Of a DNA stretch of 64,000 nt, positions 41,893 to 55,270 are shown piece after piece (positions within the stretch are counted from its first letter, which is position 1; the number at the start of each line of letters is the position of its first letter). The DNA comes from Posidonia oceanica (lineage: Eukaryota; Streptophyta; Magnoliopsida; Alismatales; Posidoniaceae). The position numbers and the translations under genes were made by a program. The notes beneath the pieces are model-generated. The model was not told where the DNA came from. It made no database searches and saw only the letters and a list, made by a program, of their open reading frames with translations. The DNA lies in the NCBI GenBank assembly GCA_037176725.1, contig JAZBRS010000059.1:13875001-13939000 (forward strand). Direction: 5' to 3'.

Positions 41893-44800
41893 TTAAGCCT
41901 GATGATGACTGATGACTTCCCCTGTATGAAACAGACATTGGTGAGATTCGACAACCATAAGAAAAAAAGTGGGCATATATTCTTATGTTAGTGAAAGAAG
42001 GCATATAGCAGCAAAAGTAATATAAAAGAAAGCATTGATGCAACATACTTTTTGAATACAAACCAATGCATCCTTTCGCACTTTGGATGGTTGTTTGACA
42101 AGGTTGAAAATTGAGTTTGACCGGATTTAAAAGAATTACTTTAGATAATTAGATATCAGAAGTACATAAAGTTGTTCTTTGAGAAGAAACTTTTAACAAT
42201 AACTTAATTGGTCAAGCAGAATATTATGATAATAAAGTTCCTCGATCACAAGTAACTCACCATGCATGCACCTTACAAAGTAATCCAGCCCTGACAACCA
42301 CATCTCTCTCTGTGCTAAGACACTTGATGGCCGTTGGTATGAAAAGAATGAAAGATGTCTACGATCAGGATCATTTCTTGGTTTTGTAATCTCCAGGATT
42401 CTCAAGTAACCTTCTCTATCATGACATGGAAGAGCATTCTGACCAGCTAAAGACAGCCCTTTATCCCAGGCAGAATTCAGGAGCTGAAACCAAAGTGCAG
42501 AGACAAATTTAGGATAAACACGTAAAGCAATTCTTGCAGCAAAGCCATTTAATAAAAGTTTTTTTTCTTCTAAATGAAGCAAGAGAGTTACTATTCATTT
42601 GCAAGCCAACAAGATGATTAAAGCCCCTTGTGGGCCACTTATGCTGCAATAGACAGAAACATAGTTTCTTCTAATACGAGGTGGCCCTTTGTGAGGATTT
42701 TGTTATGTTCTTTTTTATGAAAGAGAGGATAATTGGCACAAAAAAAGGTCTCACCTGCCAAGTCAATCCTTCAGAGTCAGCCAATGCTCCATCATTTTCA
42801 TGGGTAACCTGTGGCCCAGAGCATACAAATTTCACGGTGGTTGAATGCTTCTTGAGCATCTCAAAAATTGCACAATAACCATCACGGTTGGTGGGATTAT
42901 AAAATCCAGCAGTTAGTTCTGCGGCATGGCTAGTTGTTCTGTACCACCAATAAACTGCAGGAATCTGCAATTGTATCAGAATTGTGCTTTAGTAAAAATT
43001 TAAGTAAATTCCATATTCTTCATAACATCTTTTGACATGGACCTGACCAGTAGAAGGATTTAGACATCATAAAAAGAACAAAATGCCTGTAAGCTATCCC
43101 ACACTCGATTAATAAAACATAAAAAAGAACCCTGTTAAAAGCTCATCATACCTTAACGGCTATCTCAGTCTCTTCAAATGCAAGTCTTGCTAGGGTGAGC
43201 ACATTATCAGCATGATCAACCAGGATCTGTGCATACCAATGAAGAAAAAAGCGTCCATAATAGCTATCATAATCACCCCGATCAGAGAAGAATCTGGTTT
43301 CATGGGGTTGGGCATTGTAATGACCAGCATTATCTGGTCCTCTAGCCCAAAAAGAGTGTCCACGTACTTTTGCTGCTCTACGTAGGCTCTGTTGCAAATA
43401 TTTATCATAGCACTGCAGATAATACAAATATTTAAGAAAAGATATTCTGATCGGAAATAAACAGTGCATCAGTCAAACAATAAACTAGGTAAATCTGATA
43501 GTATCCAATGCCTCATAATCATTTTCAATAAGTATGCTTACAAGTCACATTACATCCTTAATCTCTGATAACAATCATAGTAATATACAGATCACCAAAT
43601 TCCATATGATCCTTTCTCCCTTACTATGTCTAGGGAATCTTAACTTCTTGCTTCAAGGTACACTATACTACTTGATAACTGATTTTGTAAAACTTACGAC
43701 AGTTTTCACTGGTCCAGAGTTGCTAGTAATTAGATAAAGCACCTATATGAATGCTGGTTGAAAAAACAAAACTCAAGATTCTCTATTAATCTTTTCACCA
43801 AGTGGAAAGATTTTAAATGTAAGCACATATAAGATTTTTTAGTCAATTTTCCATGTACTGATGATCTATAAAAAAGTCCAAAGATAAATTGTCAATGCCA
43901 AGAAAATTTTCCTGTAGGAACTTTATATCTTTCCCACCGCTCATGTTCACATTCAAAAGTGAAAACTCTTCATTCTGTGATACAATTCTTGAGATGAATG
44001 TCTGATGTCTCTATACTAAAAGATAAACTGCAATGTTTGTATTGACAAAGTCTAACCAGGGATATCATACGATGAATGATGCAAAACATATGAAATACAG
44101 GATCATAGTATCATACTAAAGCAAGTACCTGAAACTCACCAATACCAGGATACCTCCAGCCCATCCTTTCAGAAAAAGAAGGATACTTCAACTCCCCTGA
44201 CGCACCAAGCCCAACTTCAACAGCAGAAATTAGGCCTTCAGCAAATAAGTCATCGAATTCCATGCGGAAACTTCTCATGAAGTCGAAATAAACCTGTGTT
44301 GAGACACAAAATTAGGGTCAGAGTCTACATAAAACCACACCCAAAAGCTTATCTAGGGAAATGATGCAGAAGCAAAAGTATATTGTATCAACTAGAGGGA
44401 GGTGCATGTAGATTTTGTTTGTCATCAAATTTCACCAGAATGGTACAAACTAGAAGTTTCCTGAGTTATAGAATTGAAAGAAAATGTATTCTTGGTGCTG
44501 AAATAGAAATCATACCTTTTTTTTAAATTCAAAAGGATTTTGACAAGAAACCACTCGAAAATTGAAATAGCCATTACATGACAATTAACTATTTGAAACA
44601 ATAATATAAAGTGTGTACAACCTCAATAGCAGTTCTTCCTTTAAGAACACGTTCTTTGTCAACTCCCCATGAAAGGCATTCTGTATTTCTCCTTCCTTCA
44701 CGATCAGTGAAAAAAACATCCTGGTTATCTTTTCCAATCTCCAAGACCCACTTCGGTAATGTGATCGAGAAATCACCGGATCCAATTGCCAAACACTCAT

Positions 44801-46596
44801 TAAATGCCATTACAACCTGTAGAAATATAAATGAGGTAGCTGTAGGGACAAAATACAAGGTGTACCAAGATAAATCTTGAAAGCACACCTGCAATTTCAT
44901 CTTAAACTCTCGAATGATATTAAACAGATCTCTATAGCCAGACCAAAGGTACTTCTGCGGACTCCAGCCCTCTACAATGCCCCACCAGCAATTTACAACC
45001 ACTCCATCAACATGCAACGATTTTAGATGCCGCAATTCTTGCCTTATAGATTCAGGGTCAACCAATTGGCAGAAACCATTAACTACACCAGTCTACAATA
45101 GGAAAATTATTAGAAGATATACATTTATTACATTCATCATAAGCATATCAGAATATGAGTTACGATTTACAAAGCTTGGAAAATATTTAATAAAATTTTG
45201 AGATAAGCAGTATAGCAGTTGATTAATGAATTGTCATTATATGAAAAATATACAAGAAACAGAAAAGTCTCGCCGAAAAGATGATGTGTTTAAGCGAATT
45301 CAAGAGATGGCTATGTACAGGAGGCATCACATAAACTGGAACATAAGGAGTTCCGGAGAAATCATTTTCCTGACCATCACTGTGCATTTCCCGCAGTAGC
45401 TGCATCATAACGAGCAAGTAAGTGCATAAGAAGGAAAATCATAAAGTTCATTTAAGTTTTTGTAACAAATCTAAAGCAAAGTTTATAAATTCAATATGTT
45501 GAGATCTAATGAGTAAGATGAGCTTAGCATCAAGCATTTACAAGAATAAAAAAAAGAATATTGATCAGGTAACCCTGTAAAATAGCCACTTCCTAAGCTG
45601 CGACTACATCAAGAGGTCTGTGTATATTAAAGTATACAACTGAACAACAAGAGCCAAGCCATTAGGCAGTCATTCTAGGCACTCTGAAGTGGCTAAAAAC
45701 ACAGCCCATGTTCTTGTCCAGTCAAATCCTTACCTCATCAGCTTCAACGCAATCCTTTGAGTCTATATGGCTGGTATTCACATATCTATCATCCTTTATG
45801 TCCCCGTCCATGACTACAACTGAGTCAAGCGATGCTGGAGACAAATTCTCATCAATCCTGAGAACAGAAGGGTGACACTGTAACGATGTTTTGGTAGAGT
45901 GATTCTTCAGTGCAATAACAGATAACGGGGGGCTTTCAACTGACCTAACCGGAAACGAAGCCTGCCAAGAACGTTTAAAGAGAGAATGAGCATAAAAGTG
46001 AAGAATGTCATTGTACACACTCTTTCTATACATACAATACAAAAAAAGAAGACGAATTTTATGGTTTTTCAGCAACACTACACCAAAAAAAGGCACGATT
46101 TTTATGGTTTCCAGCAACACCACACCAAAAAAGACACGATTTTTATGGTTTTCCAGCAACACTAGAATAAAAAAGACACGATTTTTATGATTTCCCAACA
46201 AAAAAGCAAAGATCGAGATGAAGAAACTACCAGTTGCGTCGTCGTCGTCGTCGTCGTCGTCGGGACGGGGACCACGGGGTAGGAGCGGTACGTGGTCCCG
46301 TCGGCCTCGACAGTCCACCCGGCTTCCCTTGCAAGCGCGGCGAGCACGTCATTCATGTCGGCCCTGGCCGGGAGTGGGAAGTTCCCGTACTGGCGGAGCC
46401 CCGCTAGCATCCTGCTCGTGATCGCCCTCCGATGCCTCTCCCTCAGCTTCGTCCGCTCCTTCTCCTTCTCCCTTTCCTTCCTCCCCTTCACTCCCACACT
46501 CCCGCCTTCCGAGGCACCCGCGGCGGCTGCGGTGGCGGCGAAGCCCCGCGGGCGCCGCGGCGGGGGCGGCGGGTCGATGTCGTTTTTGACCTCCAT
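41893..46596 (-). CDS. BAM8-like: BZR1-domain beta-amylase-like protein (BAM7/BAM8 type), probable pseudo-enzyme
   Basis: Minus-strand exons: 46596-46231, 45961-45734, 45399-45319, 45092-44889, 44816-44622, 44293-44129, 43412-43152, 42964-42755, 42483-42261, 41921-41893. Phases all fit, giving 653 aa. Residues 35-105 form a BZR1-type DNA-binding domain ([38 protein letters not shown]), followed by a poly-Thr tract. The rest is a glycosyl hydrolase 14 fold ([46 protein letters not shown]). The acid glutamate is present ([10 protein letters not shown], Glu392), but the base glutamate is Gln585 ([11 protein letters not shown]), the His of the FHxC motif is Asn299 and the inner-loop Thr is Val547. 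Family knowledge: BZR1-BAMs are nuclear transcription regulators with little or no amylase activity. The short last exon ends [11 protein letters not shown]. There is no plastid transit peptide. Confidence 0.93.
46053..46200. repeat. 42-bp minisatellite in beta-amylase-like intron 1
   Basis: About 3.5 tandem copies, starting at 46053, 46096, 46137 and 46179. Each contains CGA-TTTTTATGGTTTTCCAGC followed by AACACTACACCAAAAAAG-like sequence. The array sits within intron 1 (45962-46230), close to the exon 1 donor. Confidence 0.8.
46236..46262. repeat. (GTC)n microsatellite coding a threonine run
   Basis: Nine trinucleotide units at the 3' end of exon 1 of the beta-amylase-like gene encode eight consecutive Thr residues (ACG codons) between the BZR1-type domain and the linker. 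Length polymorphism would change the protein in frame. Confidence 0.85.
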
Positions 46597-46892
46597 TGGC
46601 GATCAGAGGGGTAATCTCAGGCCTGTGAGCTCCATTTTTTTTTGGAGGAAAAGGGGGGAGTTTTGAGCTGACTTCTCTCTGGTTCTCAACTGTTCCAGTT
46701 TCCGTTCTTTGTGTTTTGGAGTTTCGATCGACTGACCAAAATGCCACTAATGATTGCCAACTTCAATGACATTTTCTTTTTGATAAACTGATGTTATCAG
46801 AAAATAGATTTATTTTAGAAAAAAAATAGGTTTAGATGATTTGGAACGTGATAGACAGTTGCAACAAGAAACAACTATTACAACTATTACGC

Positions 46893-46941
<49 letters not shown>

Positions 46942-49789
46942 CAGGCTGACATTCTATCCATGTTATTATTATAAAAGAAGTAGTTGTGATTCTAGTTAAA
47001 CAACATGGTACTTGGATGTTTAAGCAGATTTGTATTAATGTTATGAGATGATTATGCGAATCTTTTGAAGAGAGAGAGAGAGAGAGAGATGAAGAAAGGG
47101 AGGTGAGAAAGGAGAAGAACAAGAACAAGAACAAGAAGAAAAAGATGTCTAAGGTTTTTTTTTGTTTCTTAAATTCTATAATTCTTCTTCATTTCATAAT
47201 TCCTATATTTTATGGTTATTATTATTATTATTATTATTCCTCTCTATGCATACCATAGGGGAATGAATTATCATATGTGAACGGACCACACCTGCACATG
47301 ATCCCACCCCCCTCTTGCACCATGTGTTCTAGTTTGCGGACCACACTTATGGTTCGTTTGCACCAGATCATGCCCCCTACACGCTATATCCTTTTTTGTA
47401 AAAGAAAAAGAGGAATACAACATAGGTGAAAGATTCAACAAAGTAATATAACTTTGCAATATAATACATGTATTTTGGTCATTATAATTATTTCTTAATT
47501 TTTTTTAGATACATATGATAAAGAACATGTTGTAGCTCTTCTTCTTCTTTGTGCATGTTGTGTCCTTTTTGTAATGAATTTCTATTACTTATTTTAATTT
47601 ATAACCACTGATGATTTGAAGAACAACAATGTGTGTGGTGATTTATAGCATAATAAGTTTTAGCTTCTAAATTTTCTTCATTTTTAAGTTTATTGTTATG
47701 GTTTTTTGGGGTCCTAAAACTTCATTTTACATAAAATCCTCTAGGCACTTACCTTCAATTTCCATCATGATTTTATTTAATATATTTTGATCTAATTGAT
47801 ATGCTTGGGAAGGATGATTTAAATGTTTAACAACTTCTTATATTCAAATTGATGTATATAATTGTTAACACATTCTTTGTCGATGTGTTCATGATGGATG
47901 AAAGAAAGAAATATATGAAAGCTAGCACCAATTTTAATCTAGGTTATTATTCAATATTTAATTATTTTCAACTCTCAAAGTTATGTCTCTATTTATTTAT
48001 TAAAAATTCTTAGTCGTGGATTTTGTACCTTTTTAACGAAGGTTGAAGAATAAGATTAATAGCAATTGCTTCATTTCTCATAAGTAAATCAATGTAAATT
48101 CTTATACTTGAAATATGTTCCTCCATTAGAAATATTTCACAACGAAAATCGGTGTAAACTTATTTTTCTTTTTTTAACGGTTCTTAATAATCATATGAAA
48201 ATGTTGTCACTTTGAATTTTTTTCTCAAAATAATAATCCTGTATTTTGTGCATATTATAATGAAATATTTGATCTTATATGCTCTAATCTTATATTTTTT
48301 TAAGTTGTTATTTTTCCCTCCGCACATTGTATGGATGTTTTTTGTCTTTATATTAGTGATTTATTTTTATTTTTTGAAAAATATTGAATATTTTATATCT
48401 ATCATTTTTTTATTATAATTTTTTTCCTACGCATCACTCAAGTTTATCACTTGTAAAGTCAAAACCTAGCACACCGACCACCACCACCACCATCCACCAA
48501 AGCCAACCCACAATTTTAGAGTCGTATATGAAAAAAATCTCGTTTATTGAACTTGATATAGAATATACAACTTGTAAATATCGAAATTCAAACAATTTTA
48601 GACTTTTCTAAAAGGATGATCTAGTTGTTCATCGTTCAATTCAATTAAAAATTATTAATTCTCTAAGCACTTCTGTCATTGGTTAACAATTATTGAATGA
48701 GATGATATTTGATCTCTTGACATTTTAATGTAATCCCAGTTCTACAAAGTGGTTTTTTCATTTGAAACTCTATCAATGGTTAATAACTATTTTCAAGTCA
48801 GTGGTTTTCTGTCCTTGTCTTAACTTACATGCTTTGGTTTGGCTTGTAAGCAAACATGAGTACTAAAAAATATTAAAGCACTAATGTGGGGATTTTAAAA
48901 ATTAAGTTTAACATACTGAATATGACAGATAAAAAAAATATCGATGATTTGATCTCACAATATTTATCCAAAATGTTATTCTCGTTAAGGAAGAGGGATA
49001 AGTTTACACCACAAAAAATGTTTTATGAAATTGTCTTCGAGCAATACAAGTAAAAATCAGGGAATTGAATGTAATTGCAGGTTCTGATCTTCCCATGAAC
49101 TCGAGTAGTCTCATTCTAAATGTTCATGATACCCAGTTGTCCAAAGTATTTCTAAAACTCTAGTTCCTCATTTCAAGGTCCCTTCAAGTTAATTCCACCT
49201 TAAGCAATTGTGCAATGTAACTTGGTCGGTATGTTAACATATTATCAAGATTAGATGGCACAGAAAACAGTGGGGTAAACAGGTGCTCTAGGTAGAGAAC
49301 AGTAAACTACATTGATGAACATCACCCAATTGTTTTTCCCACTGGTGTGAGACAATAAAATTTCCTGGAGCCACACCTATTTCTATGGGAGGACACAGGA
49401 CACTAATGTAGTTGCTTAAATATGATCTCAAATAGGAGATGTAGTGCCCTTTTTTGTCGTATTAAAAAATTTTCATTATAACATGAGACGCTTGGTAAAA
49501 ACTTGTGATCTACTAATACAACAATATTCAACTAGGGATGACTTGCAAACTAGTCATGAGTCTTCCAGTAAATTCTTTAGCATTCTGCCGGTCTCAAAAG
49601 GATGAAACTGATGCATTCTGGATAGAAAAGATGAGCCTTTATGGTAGAAGCATGCTTGTTTATGAATTATAATTTCTTTTATAATTTTTGGTAGAAAAAT
49701 GAACTATAATTTATTTTATAGCTTAACTGATGTTTCATTCTCGCAGAAAAAAAATTGCCATAGCTAATTTATTTAATTATATTTTTTGT
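46597..49789. other. Intergenic, AT-rich, with microsatellites
   Basis: Upstream of the beta-amylase-like gene (promoter side to about 46750) and otherwise AT-rich. It contains a (TA)21 run at 46898-46939, a (GA)10 run near 47069-47088 and a (TTA)7 run near 47217-47238. No protein-coding frame is convincing. Confidence 0.5.
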
Positions 49790-49905
49790 CGTGGTCGAGA
49801 AAGTGTAACTAGAAATGTCACGAAAAAAGGGTTTCTATGACAATTTTTTCCTCTCTAAAATTGAGATGTGTCACGAGAAGCCTTTTTTCTTGTAGTTTAT
49901 GCCAT
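49790..49905 (-). mobile_element. Possible CACTA-type transposon end
   Basis: On the minus strand it reads AAACTACAAGAAAAAAGGC, followed by CGTGACA-type words repeated in direct and near-direct form (three within 100 bases). This resembles the CACTACAAGAAAA tip and subterminal repeats of plant CACTA elements. The first base is not the expected C, no matching other end was found and no target duplication is resolved. Confidence 0.35.
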
Positions 49906-50678
49906 GAAGTTGATGAACTTGTATTCCATTAAGGTTTTCTCAAAACCGAAAGGATCAAGACCAGATTGATCTCTTTTGACTCATGAAACAGCATTATTAC
50001 ATAAGCAATTTACTGAGCATCTCTCCTATAAATGTGCAGTCCTACATTCTATTGGCAATTTGGCATTACTGAAGATGGTGTCAAGAGAAAAGAACACAAA
50101 TACCAATGCCTTTCTACACATGTATGATATACCTTGGAACATCATTTAGAGAATGATCCAATCTCCAACCATACTGATCAAGATTTGTATGACTGAGATA
50201 AGTTCATAGTATCAGAACAGCAAATAAAGATAAAAGTGCCTCGCAAAAAACATAAAGGCTTGGACCTGATGAGGGTCAGAATCCATACATTGAGAGATTC
50301 AAGGTAGTGGTCCAAAGTACGACCTTTTGGAGATCATGACCGACAACAACTGCAAAACAGATGACAAGAAAAATTTCTGTACACTTTGATTCAGACGGCC
50401 TGGAGAAAAAAAAAATCAGATGGCGAACTCATCTGGTTGACTGGTCCCCAAAACTTCCTCTGCTGAAGAATGAATGCTTTGTATCTCTACACCAAACAGG
50501 TGAGGCATAGTTTTTAATCAAGACGAAATTGGTGAGAGTTGGCGACAGTTCCACAAGGGAAAAACAGCTTAAACTTTCCGACACCAGCAGCCTAGTATAT
50601 TATCTCTTTGATAAGCAGAAAAGTAATGGAAAACCACATTTTTAATCTCCAAAGGCTTGAAGCACCTGAGCTTAATCT
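49906..50678. other. 3' flank of the RING gene
   Basis: AT-rich flank containing the likely 3' UTR of the minus-strand RING gene. No further feature is recognised. Confidence 0.4.
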
Positions 50679-53600
50679 TCAATCTAGCTCATCCACAGGT
50701 GATGCATCAGAAATACAGATATCACCACGACAAAGTGGGCAGACCCTAAATAGAATGAAGATGATAATAATATCAATTAAAAGTTTCACTCAAAGATAAA
50801 GGTTCTCTTAACATGATAATGTAATCACTGGATTCTATACAAAAGAGTTTCTAAGAAACTCACACCATCGATGTTCTGATTTGGTCAAAGATGGTATAAT
50901 ACTATAATAGGTTTTTCACTCTTTAAGGTGAGGATGAACAGATACATATATGAGATAAAAGAATCAGTCAAGCCTATGGTAATTCACTGGTTCAAAAAAA
51001 GAAGTCAGACTGTAAAAAAAATGCATAACCACAAAGTTATACGTGCTTCCACTGACCTTACAGTAAGATTAGGTCATGTTGTTTTTCTTTGAAAGAAAAG
51101 GTAGGATGATAATCAATAAAATATAAGAAGCATCATCCAAAAGGTTGGCATTGTTGTTGTTGTATACCAATATGTGCTTTGCATGATGGTTAATAAACAA
51201 CATAAAGAATTTGAGAAATCTCAAAATATGAAAAAGATAATCATGTTACAGCTTTATTTTCTTCTGCCAAATGCATCTTATTAGATGACTCGTGAATAAT
51301 GACCATATATGTGTTTGGGCAAGGAACTGCGAAAGAACAGGAAAACAGAAGGACACAAATTAAGTATTTTGCTGTGCAGGAAAATGGCCAACACAAATTA
51401 AGTCAAGAAGTATCAAGCTGCAAAATGATCATGCATTTTCCAAGCTCTGGCAAGGTTTCTTCGAATAGAATACCAGGACAATTTAGAACTGCCTTCACAT
51501 GGTTGTGTCACATAATCCCACATGTCAAGGTTGATTCAGAGGGTTGTAAACATAAATTTAGAAACTAAGTTTTCTAGTCTGCAAAAAATGATGAAAGTGT
51601 AATGTGGAGGTGAAATAGGAGTATTGTTGAAGTTCTAACGTGACATGATCTCAACAGCTGAACTGCAGATAAGAATTCACCTGTGAATTTCTTTCAACCA
51701 TTTGTCTACACAAGTTCGATGAAATTCGTGATGACAAGGCAGTACTCGCATACAATCTCCATCCTCGTACTCCACTAGGCATATAAGACACCTAACAATC
51801 AAACAATATCAATAAAATCTCACTAAAAGGCAAAGTAAGGAATAGTATGAAGGCATGCTGCATGCCTCTAATCGATTATTAACTAGTTATTACCTTAGCT
51901 TCAATGAAGCTTCTTAACAAATGGCTGAAATGCTATTGACTTTCCCTTGAAACTATGATTTTGTACAAAAAAAGGAATATCGAGGAAACTTAAGCCAAAT
52001 GTTGAACCAGTTCATTGCAGGGCCAGTAATCCTTCTTATCACCTACTTTTCCCTCTGAGGTTCATCATTCTTGTGTGCAAAGATGCATTTACCCAAAAAA
52101 GAACAATTATAACCTCATGTCTGGAGGAGACAGATGCATTCACACACACAAAAAACTTATGATGTCATAATTGTATATATGGAGGAGAGTCATATGTATA
52201 TTTCTTTTAAGTCACATGCCCACAGAAAAGAAAGAAATATCAGTAACAGATGGGAGAAGGAATACTCACTGTGCAGCATCATCATTCTGTTGCTTTTGTG
52301 TTTTTGTGTATATCTTTACAGGCATAGAGTCGACAACCTCTTTGGGTGCGGGAACAGATCCGATTGAAGATATAGACGGCCGAGATGCCAAAACTACAGC
52401 TTGCTGGTGAATTTCATCCAGAACCTAGTAACAATAGTTAAAAAAGTCCAAGCATTACACATGGTGAGGATAGTGACAAGAATGGGATAAATAGCCAAAA
52501 CAAGTCATGTTACCTCAAATAGTGCCTCAGCCAACATAACAATTCTAGATATGCTAGCCCTTGTGCTTGTGTCATCACCAGAATTTGCAGATCGAGTGTT
52601 TGTTCTGCAGGCACAACGACCTGTGTGATGTTGACCAGACAGTATACATGATCTATCATGTCCTGATAAATTCTCAAAGCGGCTACCCAACCGCTGGAGT
52701 GCACGAACCTGCAATCCTAAACCATTTGTTCAACGTTTCTTATCATAGGTATTAGGTACATCAGAAATGAAAAGGAAGAGGCTTTTATTGACCTGGGATC
52801 TTATTCTCCTTCTCCTTTCCAGAAATGCCGACCTATGCTCCAATGAATCCTGAGTACTGGATTCCCTCAGCTGTGGAGTCACTGTCTCATTATCATAGCT
52901 GCTATCCAAATTCCTAGAATTGTTAGAACCAGAAGTTGGTGGCATTTCATCACTCATAGTTGAATATATATTTGATAAACCACTCAAATATCGTCTTCCA
53001 CTACCCTGACGTATGTAACCTAAGGACCCTTCTTCTGAGAGTGTGGAACCAAATCTTCCCTCCGGGAGAGATGTTCGGCGAAGAACTCTATCACGAAGTC
53101 TCCCAACACTAAGAGTTCTGCTAAAACGTGCAGTACCTTCTGTTGATTCTTGTAATCGCCTGTGGGCACGCCTAGTTTCCGAATTTGGCCTCGAATTATG
53201 CGTACCTGCATCCTGAGCTGAAATTGCATCAATAAGACTATCTTGATATGATCTACTTCTATTGTCTGAGGAACCATCATTGCGCCTCTCCGTTTGATGA
53301 TCTTCTCCAGCCTGAGGAATCGAAAAACTCCGAGAAAAGACAATGTTTGCATTGGAAGATCCCAAACTTGCAGCTCTACCAAGTCTGAAACCGATACCAT
53401 CAGGGAAGAAGCCAAAACGGGAACGTGAATGAGAACGAGTAGGAGCACTCGTGATTGGGGTATCTTGGGTTGCAGAGCTGCTACTGACATCTGCGTTTGT
53501 GCGTGGTGCATTTTCTTGGTTCCCTTCATCCGTTCTGAAATTGCTATTAGACAGAGGCAATGCCCCTGTTTGAGCAAATTTAAGATGTTCACTGTCCTGT

Positions 53601-54367
53601 TCCTCTTTGCAAACACTTTCCTTTACCCTACCAGTCTCTTCTTCATTCTGTAGATACAAGAGCGATAATCATTCAAAAATGTTCTCAGGATGATATATAG
53701 ATATTACAATCAGTAAGTAGCAATTGAGGCTGAAAACATACAGCTGCCTCAGACAACTGTTAGAAATTGAGAAATTTCGCACAACATAACACTAAGTTAA
53801 ATCAGTCATAAAACATTAAATTGAAGAAAAAAAATGAAAACCTTACGATAGACAAATTATGACCAACATGACTACTGTGGGTCTGTGGGTTCAACAATTT
53901 GTTCGAAGGAAGGAGAAAAAAACCTTTCAAAATTTTAAGTTAAAACCACAAAAAACACATCTCCCACAACCACAGCAATGTCTTTGATCATCTGCCGGAA
54001 ATGCCACACCTGATAAGTCATACTAATACCACTAACAGCAACTCCACAAGACAAAATCGAAACTTTGATGGGAACAAGAGTACCAATAACTAAATGCTAA
54101 TGAAATACACACACAAAAGAAAACAATGCCTTCTTCTTAACCACTGCCCACATCAACAGTAACAAGAACGACATCAGCAAAAACAACGCCAGGACAGGAA
54201 AAACAAGCCACCTTTTCATCCGACAAGACCTGGGGCAGACCAAGACATGCAGACCCAAAAAACCTTCTTCCAAACGATCTCGACCCTGAACGGCCTCTTG
54301 AAGAAGAAGAAGAAGAGGAAGACGACTCCACCACGCCCACCGTATCCTTACTACTTCCAGATCCCAT
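50679..54367 (-). CDS. RING-H2 E3 ubiquitin ligase with lipidation-like N-terminus
   Basis: Minus-strand exons: 54367-54212, 53647-52793, 52708-52514, 52424-52270, 51791-51681, 50745-50679. Phases fit, giving 512 aa. The C3H2C3 RING covers residues 455-496: Cys455, Cys458, Cys473, His475, His478, Cys481, Cys493, Cys496 ([29 protein letters not shown]). The RING is split by an intron at the AG|G of Arg491. The N-terminus MGSGSSKD fits N-myristoylation, followed by a Ser run and SACLGLP with a possible palmitoylated Cys. The middle is Ser/Arg-rich and disordered ([35 protein letters not shown]). It resembles a small plant RING family (for example the At2g21500/At4g39140 group) whose substrates are little known. 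The end of exon 1 is uncertain: donors after CCCCAG or GAAAAG are both in phase. Confidence 0.87.
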
Positions 54368-55229
54368 CACCGCCCAAACCCAAAACCATCTCAGGTCAAC
54401 AATGGCATCGAAACAACCCAACCGGACCCATCAAGACAAGCAACAAACCCAAGAGCCGGATCCGGGAATGCAGGGGCGGGAGAAAGGCGACACCTTTGTC
54501 CCACCACCTTCCTCCTCAAGCCACCAGACCAAAACCCAAATGGGCTTTTCCGGTGATAAGGACTATGCCCCCTTTTCTGCGGGTTTTGATGGGCGTGGGA
54601 ATTGAGGAGGAGGAGGAGGAAGAGGAGGAGAAGAAGAAGAAGAGCGGAAGGAGGTGGTGGTGGTGTTTGTTAATGGTGTTTAAAATTCGAACAGATGGGG
54701 TTGAAAGCTTAGTTTTGCGTGTCGGGAATATAGATTGGAGGGCTTGGAAGGCGACGCCATTTATGCGTGTCGGGAAGCTTAGTTTTGAGAGGAGAAGGAG
54801 ACAAACGACCTCTCTCGTACCCGCCTGTCTGCCTCAGTGCCTTATATTATATTTCTGGGTGTAGCTATGATATCATATAAATACAAAAAAAATTGTTAAG
54901 TTTCAAAACTTACAATCTTATATTCCATTTGCAACTGTTTTAATTTGATTAGTGTCTAGTAAATTATGAAAAATCACAGAAATAATTTTAAACATGGTTT
55001 AACTTTCTTATTTCTCACAGAAACTAAAAATTTCTAGATGATAGAGAAAATTATATGTAAATTCATGATTTTATAGAAATTAACTAGAGGAAACTTCTGG
55101 TAGAAACTGAATAAATAGGATATGTAATTACAATATTAGTCTTATTATTTTTAATAAATTTCTTTAAAATACCATCAATATTGCCATCAATCTCATTTTT
55201 TACAAATCAAAACATTTTCTTCAACCCAA
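54368..55229. other. Promoter side of the RING gene
   Basis: GC-moderate leader and promoter side (54368-54860), then AT-rich sequence. The long plus-strand frame 54247-54864 is antisense to exon 1 and its leader and shows no motif. Confidence 0.4.
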
Positions 55230-55270
55230 ACCCTTGTTTTGTTCCTATGGATCTCTTCCTCCACCGGTGG

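Noticed and set aside
53020..53616. 198-codon minus-strand ORF in a second frame
   Set aside because: Shadow frame of RING exon 2.
54247..54864. 205-codon plus-strand ORF
   Set aside because: Antisense to exon 1 and the leader of the RING gene, low-complexity and without a motif.
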